This document shows positions 43,592 to 52,363 of a DNA stretch of 64,000 nucleotides, one piece after another; positions within the stretch are counted from its first letter, which is position 1; each line of letters opens with the position of its first letter. The notes below the pieces were generated by a model. The model did not search any database. It was not told where the DNA came from and worked only from the letters and a program-made list of their open reading frames with translations. A program made the translations under genes and the position numbers. The DNA lies in NCBI RefSeq assembly GCF_018130545.1, contig NZ_JAFCKF010000010.1, positions 186,001-250,000 of the forward strand, given 5' to 3'. This DNA is from Bradyrhizobium tropiciagri (GTDB lineage Bacteria > Pseudomonadota > Alphaproteobacteria > Rhizobiales > Xanthobacteraceae).

Positions 43592-44038
43592 TCACCGCGG
43601 CCGCCATTGCAGCAATGAGAAGGCCGGATCGGCCTCCGGGTGATGTTCGAACACCCCTTCGACCTCTGCTCCGATGACGACGGTCTGCTGCGGATCGCCC
43701 AGGAGATTGCCGACCATGCGCACGCTGCCTGCCTGCGGCAGCTCGACCACCACGGCGACATACGGACCGTGCTGTTTCAACGCCGCATGCGAGGGGTGCC
43801 ACACGCGCTCCCAGCTGAAGATGCGGCCCGCTGGTTCGACCTCAGTCCATGTGAGGTCAAAGGCGTGACAATGATGGCATATCCACTCCGGCCCGAACTG
43901 CCAACTCGTGCAACGGTCGCAGCGCTGCACCAGAAGACGGCCTTCACGCAAGCCCGCCCAATAGGGTGCCGAAAGGCCATCCGGCTCGCTGACCGGAATG
44001 GGTAATCCGGCGGGAAGATAGTGCGCAGGTCCACTCAT
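43592..44038 (-). CDS. DUF35 Zn-ribbon/OB-fold protein, second pair (148 aa)
   Basis: Zinc-ribbon pairs RCDRC and ICHHCH (about residues 39-57), followed by an OB-fold with GRIFSWERVWHPSHAALKQHGPYVAVVVELPQAGSVRMVGNL. It overlaps the thiolase-like gene by 4 bp. It presumably binds acyl-CoA and is complexed with that partner. Last gene of the minus-strand Rieske operon. Confidence 0.87.
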   Translation of the reverse strand: MSGPAHYLPAGLPIPVSEPDGLSAPYWAGLREGRLLVQRCDRCTSWQFGPEWICHHCHAFDLTWTEVEPAGRIFSWERVWHPSHAALKQHGPYVAVVVELPQAGSVRMVGNLLGDPQQTVVIGAEVEGVFEHHPEADPAFSLLQWRPR

Positions 44039-45231
44039 AGCGTCGCCTCCGAACCCAGAATGAGGTTGCTGGCCGGCGTCACCATCGGTCCACCGATGAC
44101 CATCGCTATATCGTTTCGTCGCACCTGGTTCGTCGACGTTTCACGCACCTGCCGAACGGCTTCCAACACCAACTCGAAGCCGTGCATGTAACATTCGGCG
44201 AGGTTGCCGCCGCTGGTGTTGAGCGGCAGTCGCCCAGACGGCGCGATCAGGTTCTCAAAAGTCAGGAAATCGTTGGCCTCCTCCGGCTTGAAGAAACCGT
44301 GCTCTGCCAAGGCCATCACGACGCCGCCGGTGAAATTCTCGTACGCCTGGACCACACCGACATCTGACGGCCCTACCCCGGCCATGCGGTACAGATCGGG
44401 GGCGACGGTGTCGAAACTCGCGGTGGCATAGAGCGGCGCGTTGTGCGCCGTCGCCGCCGCACGATGTCCGGACCCGAAGGCCGCGCCGAGCAGATAGACC
44501 GGCTTGTGCCGGAAGTCGCTGGCGCGCTCGGCCGATACCAGCAGCAATGCGGCAGCGCCGTCATTTTCCATGCAGCAATCGTAAAGATGGAAAGGCTCGG
44601 CGATCCAGCGTGACGCATCGTATTTCCCCGCATCCAGCGGCTTGCCGTACATCACAGCACGCGGATTGGCCTGCGCATGGTGATAGGAGGCGAGCGCAAT
44701 TGCGCGCAACGCCTCCTGCCGCACGCCGTGCTCGTGCATGTAGCGCTGCACCCGCATGGCAAAACGCTGCGGCGGCGCCAGCACACCATAGGGCATCAGA
44801 TAGGACCGTTCGCCCGAAACGGTGTGAATCCCGGCTGCCTGTCCGAAACGTCCATATTGGCCCTGTGCCAATGAGCGGAATACCACCACGCAATCGGCGA
44901 GGCCCGCGACGATTGCGGCGGCTGCGTTGGCAACCGCCGCGCAGCAGCCGCCACCGCCACCGCCCCATTGCATGGTGGCCGAGCGCAATCGATGTGTACC
45001 CAACGCCGCGGCCAGCCGCGAAGCTTCGCTGCGATCGTCGCTGTAGGACGCGAACCCATCGATCTCGCGTGGATCGAGCCCGGCATCCTCGCACGCCGCC
45101 AGGATCGCCTTCAGCGCGAGCTTGAATTCAGGGTCGGGAGAGGCGCCATGGCGATAATATTCGGTTTCGCCGATCCCGATCACAGCCACCCGGCCTCGCA
45201 GCGTCCGCTCGTCTTGCGCCCGCGCCGTCAC
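44035..45231 (-). CDS. Thiolase-fold protein, second SCP-x-like copy (398 aa)
   Basis: Thiolase superfamily member of the lipid-transfer type. RVAVIGIGETEYYRHG at the N-terminus, ATMQWGGGGGGCCAAVANAAAAIVAGLADCVVVFR at the usual nucleophile region (Cys 96 and 97, unlike the copy at 3877), and NTSGGNLAECYMHG toward the C-terminus. It overlaps both neighbours by 4 bp, forming a CoA-transferase/thiolase/DUF35 translationally coupled set. Thiolysis or retro-aldol cleavage cannot be separated by sequence alone. Confidence 0.85.
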   Translation of the reverse strand: MTARAQDERTLRGRVAVIGIGETEYYRHGASPDPEFKLALKAILAACEDAGLDPREIDGFASYSDDRSEASRLAAALGTHRLRSATMQWGGGGGGCCAAVANAAAAIVAGLADCVVVFRSLAQGQYGRFGQAAGIHTVSGERSYLMPYGVLAPPQRFAMRVQRYMHEHGVRQEALRAIALASYHHAQANPRAVMYGKPLDAGKYDASRWIAEPFHLYDCCMENDGAAALLLVSAERASDFRHKPVYLLGAAFGSGHRAAATAHNAPLYATASFDTVAPDLYRMAGVGPSDVGVVQAYENFTGGVVMALAEHGFFKPEEANDFLTFENLIAPSGRLPLNTSGGNLAECYMHGFELVLEAVRQVRETSTNQVRRNDIAMVIGGPMVTPASNLILGSEATL

Positions 45232-46511
45232 GGCTTGGCCCCCTGTCGCGCAGGCTGACCGCCGAACGCGCCGCCTGCGGCAAGGCGCGTTATCTCCGCT
45301 TCGTCATAGCCAAGCAACTCGCGCAGAACGTTATCGGTGTGCTGCCCGACCGCCGGTGCCGCAACGGGATCGACGATCGGCGTCCGCGAATAGCGGATCG
45401 GCAGGTTCACATTCGGCACCCAGCCAACCGTCTCGTGCGGGATCCGGGTGACGATCCGGCGCTCCCGCGCCTCGGGCGAACGGATCGCTTCGCCCACGGT
45501 GCGCAGCTGGCCACAGGGCACGCCGGCCGCCCGCATCCGCGACTGCCAGTGCGACCAGGGCTGCTGAGCAAAGGCATCGCCGAGGATCGCGAACAGCTCC
45601 TCCCGCCGGCGGATGCGGTCAGAGCCGGTTGCGTAGATTTCGGCCGCGGCAAGATCCTCGCGCTCCAGCACCTGCGTCATCAAGCGTTGAAAGATCTTGT
45701 CATTGCCGCAATTGATGTAGAAGGAGCAATCGCTCGCCAGGAAGACGCCCGACGGACACGTGTCCGGACTGGTGTTTCCGCTACGCTTTGGATCCGCACT
45801 GTTGAATAGCGACTGCATGGTCGCGTAGCCGGTCATCAGGACGGCATTCTCGAACAACGAGACCTCGATGGCCTGGCCTTGCCCGCCGCGCTCCCGCGCG
45901 AGCAAGGCGCCAAGGATCGCATTGCTCGCCATCATCGCAGTGCTGATGTCCATCACCGGCGACAAGGCCCGCACACCCTCCCGGTCGGCATATCCGTTCA
46001 TCGACACGAAGCCGCTCTCGACCTGCGCGATCGGATCGAAACCGAGCCGGTCCGAAAACGCCCCATCACGGCCATAGGCAGACACCGAGCAATAGACGAT
46101 CTCGGGTTTGATCTTGCGACAGCTCTCGTAATCCAGCCCCAGGCGCGCCATCACACTCGCCGAAAAGTTCTCGACAAGGACGTCCGCCGTGGCGATCAGC
46201 TCACGTGCGACCTTCAGCCCCTCCGGGGACTTGAGATCGAGGGCAACGCTGCGCTTGTTGCGGTTGGTCCAGAGGAACGGCGCGCCGTGCCTGAGATCGG
46301 GATGCACCGGCGGGTAACGGCGCAAGTCGTCGCCGCGGCCCGGTGCTTCGATCTTGATCACCTCGGCCCCCATATCGGCCAGGATCATGGTCGCAAACGG
46401 TCCCGCGATGAAATGCGAGAAATCGATCACCCGGATCCCAGCAAGCGCCTTTGGAGCCTCGGCGGGACGCGGCGTATGCTCGGGGAAGTCGGTTTCAAGT
46501 TGATCCAACAT
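45228..46511 (-). CDS. Class III (CaiB/BaiF/Frc) CoA-transferase (427 aa)
   Basis: Moves CoA between carboxylates through enzyme-bound anhydride intermediates. Opening VIDFSHFIAGPFATMILADMGAEVIKIEAPGRGDDLR; the catalytic Asp is expected in SPVMDISTAMMASNAILGALLARERGGQGQ. It overlaps the thiolase gene by 4 bp. It probably activates an acid made after the Rieske step. A sequence-related enzyme is at 51160. Confidence 0.9.
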   Translation of the reverse strand: MLDQLETDFPEHTPRPAEAPKALAGIRVIDFSHFIAGPFATMILADMGAEVIKIEAPGRGDDLRRYPPVHPDLRHGAPFLWTNRNKRSVALDLKSPEGLKVARELIATADVLVENFSASVMARLGLDYESCRKIKPEIVYCSVSAYGRDGAFSDRLGFDPIAQVESGFVSMNGYADREGVRALSPVMDISTAMMASNAILGALLARERGGQGQAIEVSLFENAVLMTGYATMQSLFNSADPKRSGNTSPDTCPSGVFLASDCSFYINCGNDKIFQRLMTQVLEREDLAAAEIYATGSDRIRRREELFAILGDAFAQQPWSHWQSRMRAAGVPCGQLRTVGEAIRSPEARERRIVTRIPHETVGWVPNVNLPIRYSRTPIVDPVAAPAVGQHTDNVLRELLGYDEAEITRLAAGGAFGGQPARQGAKP

Positions 46512-46559
46512 CAGGAGATCCGTGAGTTCGGGTCTGGATTCATGCGAAGCGAATGGCGG

Positions 46560-47780
46560 TCAGTTGCTCTTCGGCTCGACGAGCGAGCAGCCGCCCTGAT
46601 CGAGCGGACGGAAGGCTTCGGGGCCAGACAACACACCGACCTGCTCCAACAGGTCCCACTTGGTCTTCGACGCACCCGGGCTCTTCACTTTGAAGATGTA
46701 CATGTTGTGAATGGCGCGGCCGTCGGCGCGCACCACGATCGGCCCGAACAAGGCGTCGTCGATCGGCGTCTCCTTCAACTTCTGGATCACGGCCGGCGCG
46801 TCATTGGTTCCTGCTGCCAGCGCCGCGTTCAGATAGGCAAGCACCGAGGAATAAACACCGGCGTGGAACGCGGTCGGCGACTGCCCATGCTGCCGCTCGC
46901 TGAACCTGGCCGACCAGGCGCGACTCGCTTCATTGAGGTCCCAGTAGAACGGTTGGGTGATGATCAGTCCCTCCCCGACCGCAAGCCCGCTGGACTCGAC
47001 ATCGTTGGTGGTGGTCAATAGCGCGGCGAAAGTGCGCCCGCTCTGCTTCAGCCCGAATTCAGCGGATTGCTTGATCAGGCTGACGGTGTCGCCGCCGGCG
47101 GTCGCGAACGCGATCACGTCGGCGCCGGAGCTATCGGCCTGCAGGATGAACGATGCATAGTCCGCATTGTTGATCGGCACATTGACCGATCCGAGAACGG
47201 TGCCGCCGCCGGCGCCGATCACCGCTGTTCCGTCGCGCACCATTGATTTACCGAGCGCGTTGTCGGTGGCGATGAAGTACCATTTCTTGCCGCCGTGACG
47301 CACGAGATAGGCACCGATCGTGTGCGAGGCCGCCCAGGTGTCGAACGTCCACTGAATCGTATTGGGTGAGCAGTATTTCCCGGTCAGGTCGGAGGACGCC
47401 GCGCTCGACGCGATCAGCGCAGCCTTGGTGCCGCGAACCACTTCGTTGACGGCGAGCCCAACGGCCGAGTTCGGTACATCGGCGACCGCATCGACCTTCT
47501 CCTGATCGATCCAGCGGCGCGCGATCGCAGCGCCGACGTCAGCCTTGTTCTGGTGGTCGGCCGAGACGATCTCGACCTTGAAGTCGGGATGCAGCCGCAT
47601 GAAGTCCTCGGCAGCCATTTTGGCCGCCGTTACCGATCCCTCGCCGGCATTGTCCGAATATGGGCCGGACGCGTCGTTGAGCACGCCGATCTTCAGGGAC
47701 CGCGCAACGTCCGCCGAAGCAGGCGAACTGGCCCAAATAGCCAGAAGGGCTATTCCAGCAATACGCGATAGATGCCTCAT
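46560..47780 (-). CDS. Liv/HAAT-type solute-binding protein, orphan (406 aa)
   Basis: Signal peptide MRHLSRIAGIALLAIWASSPASA. The mature part shares SADHQ.KADVG, VDAVADVPNSAVG and YCSPNTI with the protein at 10156, so they are paralogues. ATG 47780 is preferred, with GGTGG 5 bases upstream, over a GTG 9 bases earlier. No transporter subunits adjoin. It sits between the reductase and CoA-transferase of an aromatic-type oxygenase operon, so an aromatic ligand is plausible. Confidence 0.9.
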   Translation of the reverse strand: MRHLSRIAGIALLAIWASSPASADVARSLKIGVLNDASGPYSDNAGEGSVTAAKMAAEDFMRLHPDFKVEIVSADHQNKADVGAAIARRWIDQEKVDAVADVPNSAVGLAVNEVVRGTKAALIASSAASSDLTGKYCSPNTIQWTFDTWAASHTIGAYLVRHGGKKWYFIATDNALGKSMVRDGTAVIGAGGGTVLGSVNVPINNADYASFILQADSSGADVIAFATAGGDTVSLIKQSAEFGLKQSGRTFAALLTTTNDVESSGLAVGEGLIITQPFYWDLNEASRAWSARFSERQHGQSPTAFHAGVYSSVLAYLNAALAAGTNDAPAVIQKLKETPIDDALFGPIVVRADGRAIHNMYIFKVKSPGASKTKWDLLEQVGVLSGPEAFRPLDQGGCSLVEPKSN

Positions 47781-47807
47781 CGTTTCCACCCTTGTTATGT
47801 CGTTGTT

Positions 47808-48767
47808 CTAGAGATCGAGCACGAGCGTGCGGGACCTGGCGCCCGAGCAGCAGATCATGACGCTCTTGTTTGCCGCCTGCTCTTCCTTGCTCAAAAACTG
47901 GTCACGATGATCGGGTATGCCCTCGATCACGCGCGTTTCGCAGGTGCCGCAGACCCCCTCGGTGCAGGCGTAGTTCGCGGTAATGCCGGCATCCAGCAAT
48001 GCATCGAGGATCGTCTTGCCGGGCTCGACCGGAATCGTGCGGTCGCTTCGCGCGAGCCTGACTTCGAAACCGCCCTCGATAGCGGGCGCTTCCCGCGCCT
48101 GGAAATATTCGACATGCACATGGTCGGCGGCCCGTCCGGCGGACGCCGCCTCGAATGCCGCGAGCATGGAAACTGGACCACAGCAATACAGATGCGCGTG
48201 AGCCGGCGCGTTTCCGACAATTGCCGGCAGGTCGAAGAGACGGCCCGGTCGCTCATCGTCGAAATCGACATGCATCCGCGAATGACCGGATCGAAACGTG
48301 CCGAGTTCGTCGAGGAATGCGGCGGCGGCGCGGGTCCTTGCGGCGTAGTATAGCTCCCAGCGGCGTCCGAGCGTCTCCAGACGCCGGATCATCGACAGCA
48401 ACGGCGTGATGCCGATGCCCCCTGCGATCAGGACCGAACTCTCAGCCTGTTCGTGAAGCGCGAAATTGTTGCGCGGCCCGGAGATCGTCATGATGTCACC
48501 GACCCTGACGGTGTCATGAACGAAGCTGGAGCCACCCCGGCTCTCGGCATCCCTGTTGACCGCGATCACATACCGGTGCCGCTCGCGCGGATCATTGATC
48601 AGCGAATAGCTGCGGATCATGCCGTTCGGCAGATGCAGGTTGATATGGCCGCCTGCCGTGAATGGCGTCAGCTCGCCGCCCGTCCTGGCAATCAGCTCGT
48701 AGGAATTGATCCGCTCGGCCTCGTAGCCGATGCGCTTGACCAGCACGTCCTGCGTCACGTCAGCCAT
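47808..48767 (-). CDS. Phthalate-dioxygenase-reductase-type electron transfer protein (319 aa)
   Basis: FMN/NAD(H) oxidoreductase domain (GHINLHLPNGMIRSYSLIND, VLIAGGIGITPLLSMIRRLE, YYAARTRAAAAFLDEL) with a C-terminal plant-type [2Fe-2S] domain: NYACTEGVCGTCETRV and ICCSGA supply the four Cys ligands. This layout is that of VanB/phthalate dioxygenase reductases. It passes electrons from NADH to the adjacent Rieske oxygenase, 12 bp upstream. Confidence 0.93.
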   Translation of the reverse strand: MADVTQDVLVKRIGYEAERINSYELIARTGGELTPFTAGGHINLHLPNGMIRSYSLINDPRERHRYVIAVNRDAESRGGSSFVHDTVRVGDIMTISGPRNNFALHEQAESSVLIAGGIGITPLLSMIRRLETLGRRWELYYAARTRAAAAFLDELGTFRSGHSRMHVDFDDERPGRLFDLPAIVGNAPAHAHLYCCGPVSMLAAFEAASAGRAADHVHVEYFQAREAPAIEGGFEVRLARSDRTIPVEPGKTILDALLDAGITANYACTEGVCGTCETRVIEGIPDHRDQFLSKEEQAANKSVMICCSGARSRTLVLDL

Positions 48768-48779
48768 GGCGTGATGCGC

Positions 48780-50099
48780 TCACAGCTCGTACCCGAAATC
48801 GGCGCCGAGCTTCGCTCGCATGAATGGCGCGCCGACATCGACCCAGGAATCCTCCGGTGGCAGCCGCAGCGACACCGCGCGCACCATGAACACGTCGGGA
48901 TCCGAGACTCCCTTAGGCTTGATCGCGTGATCGCGATAGGCGCCGAGCGCCTCCAGAATGAAGCGCCGCGTCATCGCGATGCCGGTGTCGCTCGAGCACA
49001 GTGTCTCCCTGGTGCGATCGAAGATTGGCGAGACGCCGCTCTGGCAGGCACCGTCCTGCACCCAGAGCCCCGGCAAGCCGGAGAACCAGGTGGTCCTCTG
49101 CGCCTCGTAGTCGAATTGAAAGCCGTTCTGCGGATTGTATTTGGTCCAGTAGCCGGCATACGGAACCGTCACCGGATGCTGCACCAGCGCGTGGCGGCTG
49201 GCGTGACCGCTCTCGCGGCCCTTATGTCCTTCGGCGAACACCTGCCGTGTCTTCTCCAGCAACGGCTCCGACGGATGATAGGAGAACATGATGCAGAGCG
49301 TGTTCTCGTCATCGATTGGCACCCAGGCGTGCCCACTCAGATCCGGGAACGGCGACAGCGGAGGCACCAGCGTATAGAATGGCAGCAGGAACTGGTTGAC
49401 CCGCCAGTACAGCGTGTTGGCATCGTAATTGCGCCGCGCGGCGATGCTCATGCCGAAGTCTTGCTTGATGCATTCGAAGGTCGGACGCAGATCGCGCTTC
49501 TGGATCCAGGCGCTGGTGGTGCCTTGAGCGTCGAGCCGACCGTGCAGCAGCGGCGCGTGCGCGGAGTCGATCTCGCCCTCGACCGCCTGCAACCAGTTGC
49601 ACTCCTGGACCCGAACCGAGATGTGCACCTGCTCGACCGGCACCAGATTCCATTCGAGGTTCGGCAGCGGCGGAAGTTCGGCCTGGTCGGGACCCATATA
49701 GGTCCAGATCATCCCGTTGCGCTCCTTGCAGGGATAGGCCTTGATCCGCACCCGCTCTTTCAGACGGCTGCGCACCGGCTCCGCCGGCATGTCGGTCACG
49801 GCGCCGGTGACATCGAATTTCCAGCCGTGATAGACGCAGCGCAGCCCGCAATCCTCGTTTCGCGCAAAGATCAGCGGCGCGCCGCGATGCGGGCAGGCCT
49901 GGTCGACCAATCCGATGCGCCCCTCGGAATCCCGAAAGGCGACCAGATCCTCGCCCAGCAGCCTAATGCGCTTCGGCTGCCCATCCTTGGCGAGATCCGC
50001 CGACGGGAGGAATGGAATCCAGTACAGCCGAAACAGGTCGCCGAGCGGCGTGCCCTTGCCGACCCTTACCAGGCGTTCATTGTCTTCGCGCGAGAGCAT
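48780..50099 (-). CDS. Rieske non-heme iron oxygenase, alpha subunit (439 aa)
   Basis: Catalytic oxygenase. Rieske ligands CPH (in DQACPHRGAPL) and CVYH; mononuclear iron motif EGEIDSAHAPLLH with the bridging Asp and two His. Homologous to phthalate 4,5-dioxygenase/vanillate demethylase-type alpha3 enzymes that need only a reductase. Together with the reductase it can dihydroxylate or demethylate an aromatic or cyclic substrate; which one is unknown. Probably regulated by the MarR protein at 50645. Confidence 0.92.
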   Translation of the reverse strand: MLSREDNERLVRVGKGTPLGDLFRLYWIPFLPSADLAKDGQPKRIRLLGEDLVAFRDSEGRIGLVDQACPHRGAPLIFARNEDCGLRCVYHGWKFDVTGAVTDMPAEPVRSRLKERVRIKAYPCKERNGMIWTYMGPDQAELPPLPNLEWNLVPVEQVHISVRVQECNWLQAVEGEIDSAHAPLLHGRLDAQGTTSAWIQKRDLRPTFECIKQDFGMSIAARRNYDANTLYWRVNQFLLPFYTLVPPLSPFPDLSGHAWVPIDDENTLCIMFSYHPSEPLLEKTRQVFAEGHKGRESGHASRHALVQHPVTVPYAGYWTKYNPQNGFQFDYEAQRTTWFSGLPGLWVQDGACQSGVSPIFDRTRETLCSSDTGIAMTRRFILEALGAYRDHAIKPKGVSDPDVFMVRAVSLRLPPEDSWVDVGAPFMRAKLGADFGYEL

Positions 50100-50112
50100 G
50101 GGTATGCCTCCT

Positions 50113-50439
50113 TCAATTGCGTGTCATCGGGGTCGCTACGCCGCCGAGAAGCGCGGCAACGCGGTCAGACAGTCCGAGATCCTGTGCGGTCCAAAGCGGA
50201 TCGGATGCGGTAAGCGGCCTGCGCGGAATCGGAGGCTGCTTGCCCTCCTCCACCAAGCCGACAATCAGTTCGATGCGCCGCCGCTCGAGCTCCCGTAGAG
50301 CTTCCTCGACCACAGCGGCTTCCACCGTGCACCCCGGAAGCTCCGGATAGGCGAGACGAACCCGCCACTGCCCCGGCTCGGCTTCAACCGCCTCGGCTTC
50401 AAGCAAATAAGGAATCGACAGCAGCTCACGCAGGTCCAA
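50113..50439 (-). CDS. Small HicB-like protein leading the Rieske operon (108 aa)
   Basis: Predicted start is TTG 50439, chosen because GGGAGG lies exactly 6 bases upstream (50446-50450); the open frame extends further but has no ribosome site. LEAEAVEAEPGQWRVRLAYPELPGCTVEAAVVEEALRELERRRIELIVGLVEEGKQPPIPRRP resembles the partial-RNase-H HicB fold (YPELPGC...EEAL..E...). No hicA-type toxin gene is adjacent, and the C-terminal tail of about 30 residues has no obvious DNA-binding domain. It may be a retained solitary HicB domain used for another purpose. Stop is 13 bp from the Rieske start. Confidence 0.7.
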   Translation of the reverse strand: MDLRELLSIPYLLEAEAVEAEPGQWRVRLAYPELPGCTVEAAVVEEALRELERRRIELIVGLVEEGKQPPIPRRPLTASDPLWTAQDLGLSDRVAALLGGVATPMTRN

Positions 50440-50476
50440 GTTCGACCTCCCTGCACGATGTCTTTCGCATCGCATA

Positions 50477-50494
50477 TAATACGTATACGTACTA
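50477..50494. promoter_or_regulatory. MarR-type operator candidate
   Basis: TAATACGTA (50477-50485) followed directly by TACGTACTA (50486-50494): 18-bp near palindrome with a perfect 12-bp core (TACGTATACGTA, 50480-50491). A TATAAT hexamer (50475-50480) overlaps it. It lies between the HicB-like gene and divergent marR, as expected for a repressor of both. Confidence 0.6.
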
Positions 50495-50644
50495 CATTGA
50501 TTGATAGCTGGCAAGAGCCAAGCGCAATTGCATCGCCCCGCAAGCAAGCCTGGACGGCGGTTCGGCGCAGGGTTGAGGACGTCAGACCAAGCTGCTAACG
50601 GCTAAGGCGAATTCGCACAATTGTAGCTGGGATCCAACGACGGC

Positions 50645-51139
50645 ATGGCAGTCGATAAGGCAACGAAGACTGGTTCAGCCGCAGATACCGCGCGCGACTG
50701 GCAACTCGAAGGCGGCGTCGGATTTCTGTTGCGGCTGCTGGAGGCGCGCTACGACGGGCTCTATCAGAGCATGACGCGCCAGAGCGACATCACGCCGCGG
50801 CAGTTCGGCGTGCTGATGGCGCTCTACCAATTGGGTCCTCTCACCCCGTCCGTACTCGCAGACCGGATCAGCTGCGACCGCAATACGCTGAGCGAAATGC
50901 TGAAGCGGATGGTCGCACGCAGGCTGGTCTCGAAGAAAGACAATCCGGACGACCGCCGCTCGCTCCAGGTGCAGATCACCGCCAAGGGAGAGGAAGCGCT
51001 CCTGGCCGTGATCCCGGCAGCGGCCGAGCTGCAGAACATCATGCTGGCTCCCCTGCGGAAGGAAGACCGCGCACATTTCCTCAAATGCCTGCTGGCGATC
51101 GCGAAGGCTCCGCCGCCCGACGCCCCGTCCGATACCTGA
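50645..51139 (+). CDS. MarR family transcriptional regulator (164 aa)
   Basis: Winged-helix repressor. SDITPRQFGVLMALYQLGPLTPSVLADRISCDRNTLSEMLKRMVARRLVSKKDNPDDRRSLQVQITAKGEEAL covers recognition helix and DxRS wing. It is divergent from the seven-gene Rieske operon and converges on the CoA-transferase at 51160. Aromatic-catabolic MarR proteins commonly respond to a CoA thioester or free acid of the pathway. Confidence 0.9.
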   Translation: MAVDKATKTGSAADTARDWQLEGGVGFLLRLLEARYDGLYQSMTRQSDITPRQFGVLMALYQLGPLTPSVLADRISCDRNTLSEMLKRMVARRLVSKKDNPDDRRSLQVQITAKGEEALLAVIPAAAELQNIMLAPLRKEDRAHFLKCLLAIAKAPPPDAPSDT

Positions 51140-51159
51140 GATTGCCGGCACCAGGCTGC

Positions 51160-52353
51160 CTAAGCCTGCGCTCTGCCAAACGTACCCGCAGCTGCGAGCG
51201 CCGCGATTGCATCCGGCGATAATCCGAGGATCCGCGATAGCACGTCATCCCGCTGCGCGCCGATTCCGGGAACGTGACGTCCGATCGGCGTATCCGCCCC
51301 GGACATCTGCCACGGTGCATTGACGCCTGTGAATTCGCCGGCACCATCCGAGACCGCCCCGAACACGCCTCGCTGGCGCAAATGCGCATCGGCGAGCGCC
51401 GCGCCCGGCGTCCGGTATTCGGCGCAGGGAACGCCGGCGCGATCGAGCGCCTCGATGCATTCGGCGACGGTGTGACGCTCGGTCCATTTCTCGATCACCT
51501 GCATCATGGAAGTCCAGTTGGCGCCGCGCGCCGGAATGGTCGTGAAGCGCGGATCGTTCGCCAGCTCTTCCTGCCCCGTCACCTCGCACAGCGCCGCGAA
51601 ATTGCGCGGCGTGACCGGCGCGATCAGGATATCGCCGTCGCGTGTACGGACCGGCCCATAGGTCGGGCGCGGCGCGCGGATCGGGAATTGCGCTTCCTGG
51701 AGTTCGTAGACCAAGAGGTTCAGCATGCAATCCATCAAGGCGACATCGACGCGCTGTCCTTTCCCGGTGCGTTCACGCTGGACCATCGCCGTCTGAATCG
51801 CGGAGTAGCCGAAGATGCCGCCGAGAATGTCGGCAACAAAGATCGCACCGGCGGCCGGACGCTCCCGGTCGCCGGCATAGCGCATCAGCGAGGTATCAAA
51901 TCCACTCTCGGCATGCACGATCATGGCGTAGGCCGCGCGCTCGGCCGCCGGCCCTGACTGGCCATAACCGGAGATCGAGCAATAGATCAGTCGCGGATTG
52001 ATTTCGCGAAGCGTCTCGTAGCCAAGGCCAAGGCGGTCCATCACGCCGGGGCGGAAATTCTCGACCAGAATATCCGCTTCCGCGACCATGCGATGCACGA
52101 GCTTGATGGCATCGGCGTTCTTGAGGTCCAGCGCCAGGCTGCGCTTGCCGGCATTGAGCTGGCCGAAATAGGTGCTGTGGCCTTCGCGTAGCGGCGTCCG
52201 CAGCCGCATGTCGTCACCTTCCGGTGGCTCGATCTTGATAACCTCGGCCCCGACGTCGGCGAGCAGCCGCGCGCAATAAGGCCCCGCCACCATGATCGAG
52301 AAATCAAGCACGCGCACTCCGGCGAGCGGCGCCCTGTCGTCATCCTTCTGCAT
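51160..52353 (-). CDS. Class III (CaiB/BaiF) CoA-transferase, second (397 aa)
   Basis: VLDFSIMVAGPYCARLLADVGAEVIKIEPPEGDDMRLRTPLREGHSTYFGQLNAGKRSLALDLKN is the family start; catalytic Asp expected in GAIFVADILGGIFGYSAIQTAMVQRERTGKGQ. Ten bp after the double acyl-CoA dehydrogenase gene and last in the GntR-crotonase-dehydrogenase operon. It would link acid activation to the dehydrogenase step. Confidence 0.9.
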   Translation of the reverse strand: MQKDDDRAPLAGVRVLDFSIMVAGPYCARLLADVGAEVIKIEPPEGDDMRLRTPLREGHSTYFGQLNAGKRSLALDLKNADAIKLVHRMVAEADILVENFRPGVMDRLGLGYETLREINPRLIYCSISGYGQSGPAAERAAYAMIVHAESGFDTSLMRYAGDRERPAAGAIFVADILGGIFGYSAIQTAMVQRERTGKGQRVDVALMDCMLNLLVYELQEAQFPIRAPRPTYGPVRTRDGDILIAPVTPRNFAALCEVTGQEELANDPRFTTIPARGANWTSMMQVIEKWTERHTVAECIEALDRAGVPCAEYRTPGAALADAHLRQRGVFGAVSDGAGEFTGVNAPWQMSGADTPIGRHVPGIGAQRDDVLSRILGLSPDAIAALAAAGTFGRAQA

Positions 52354-52363
52354 CCGATCGCTC

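Noticed and set aside
48453-50213. 586-residue plus-strand open frame opposite the reductase and Rieske genes
   Set aside because: Shadow of genes with complete iron-ligand motifs on the other strand; no recognisable domain.
50113-50439. HicAB toxin-antitoxin module
   Set aside because: No hicA-like gene on either side; neighbours are the Rieske gene and a divergent MarR regulator.
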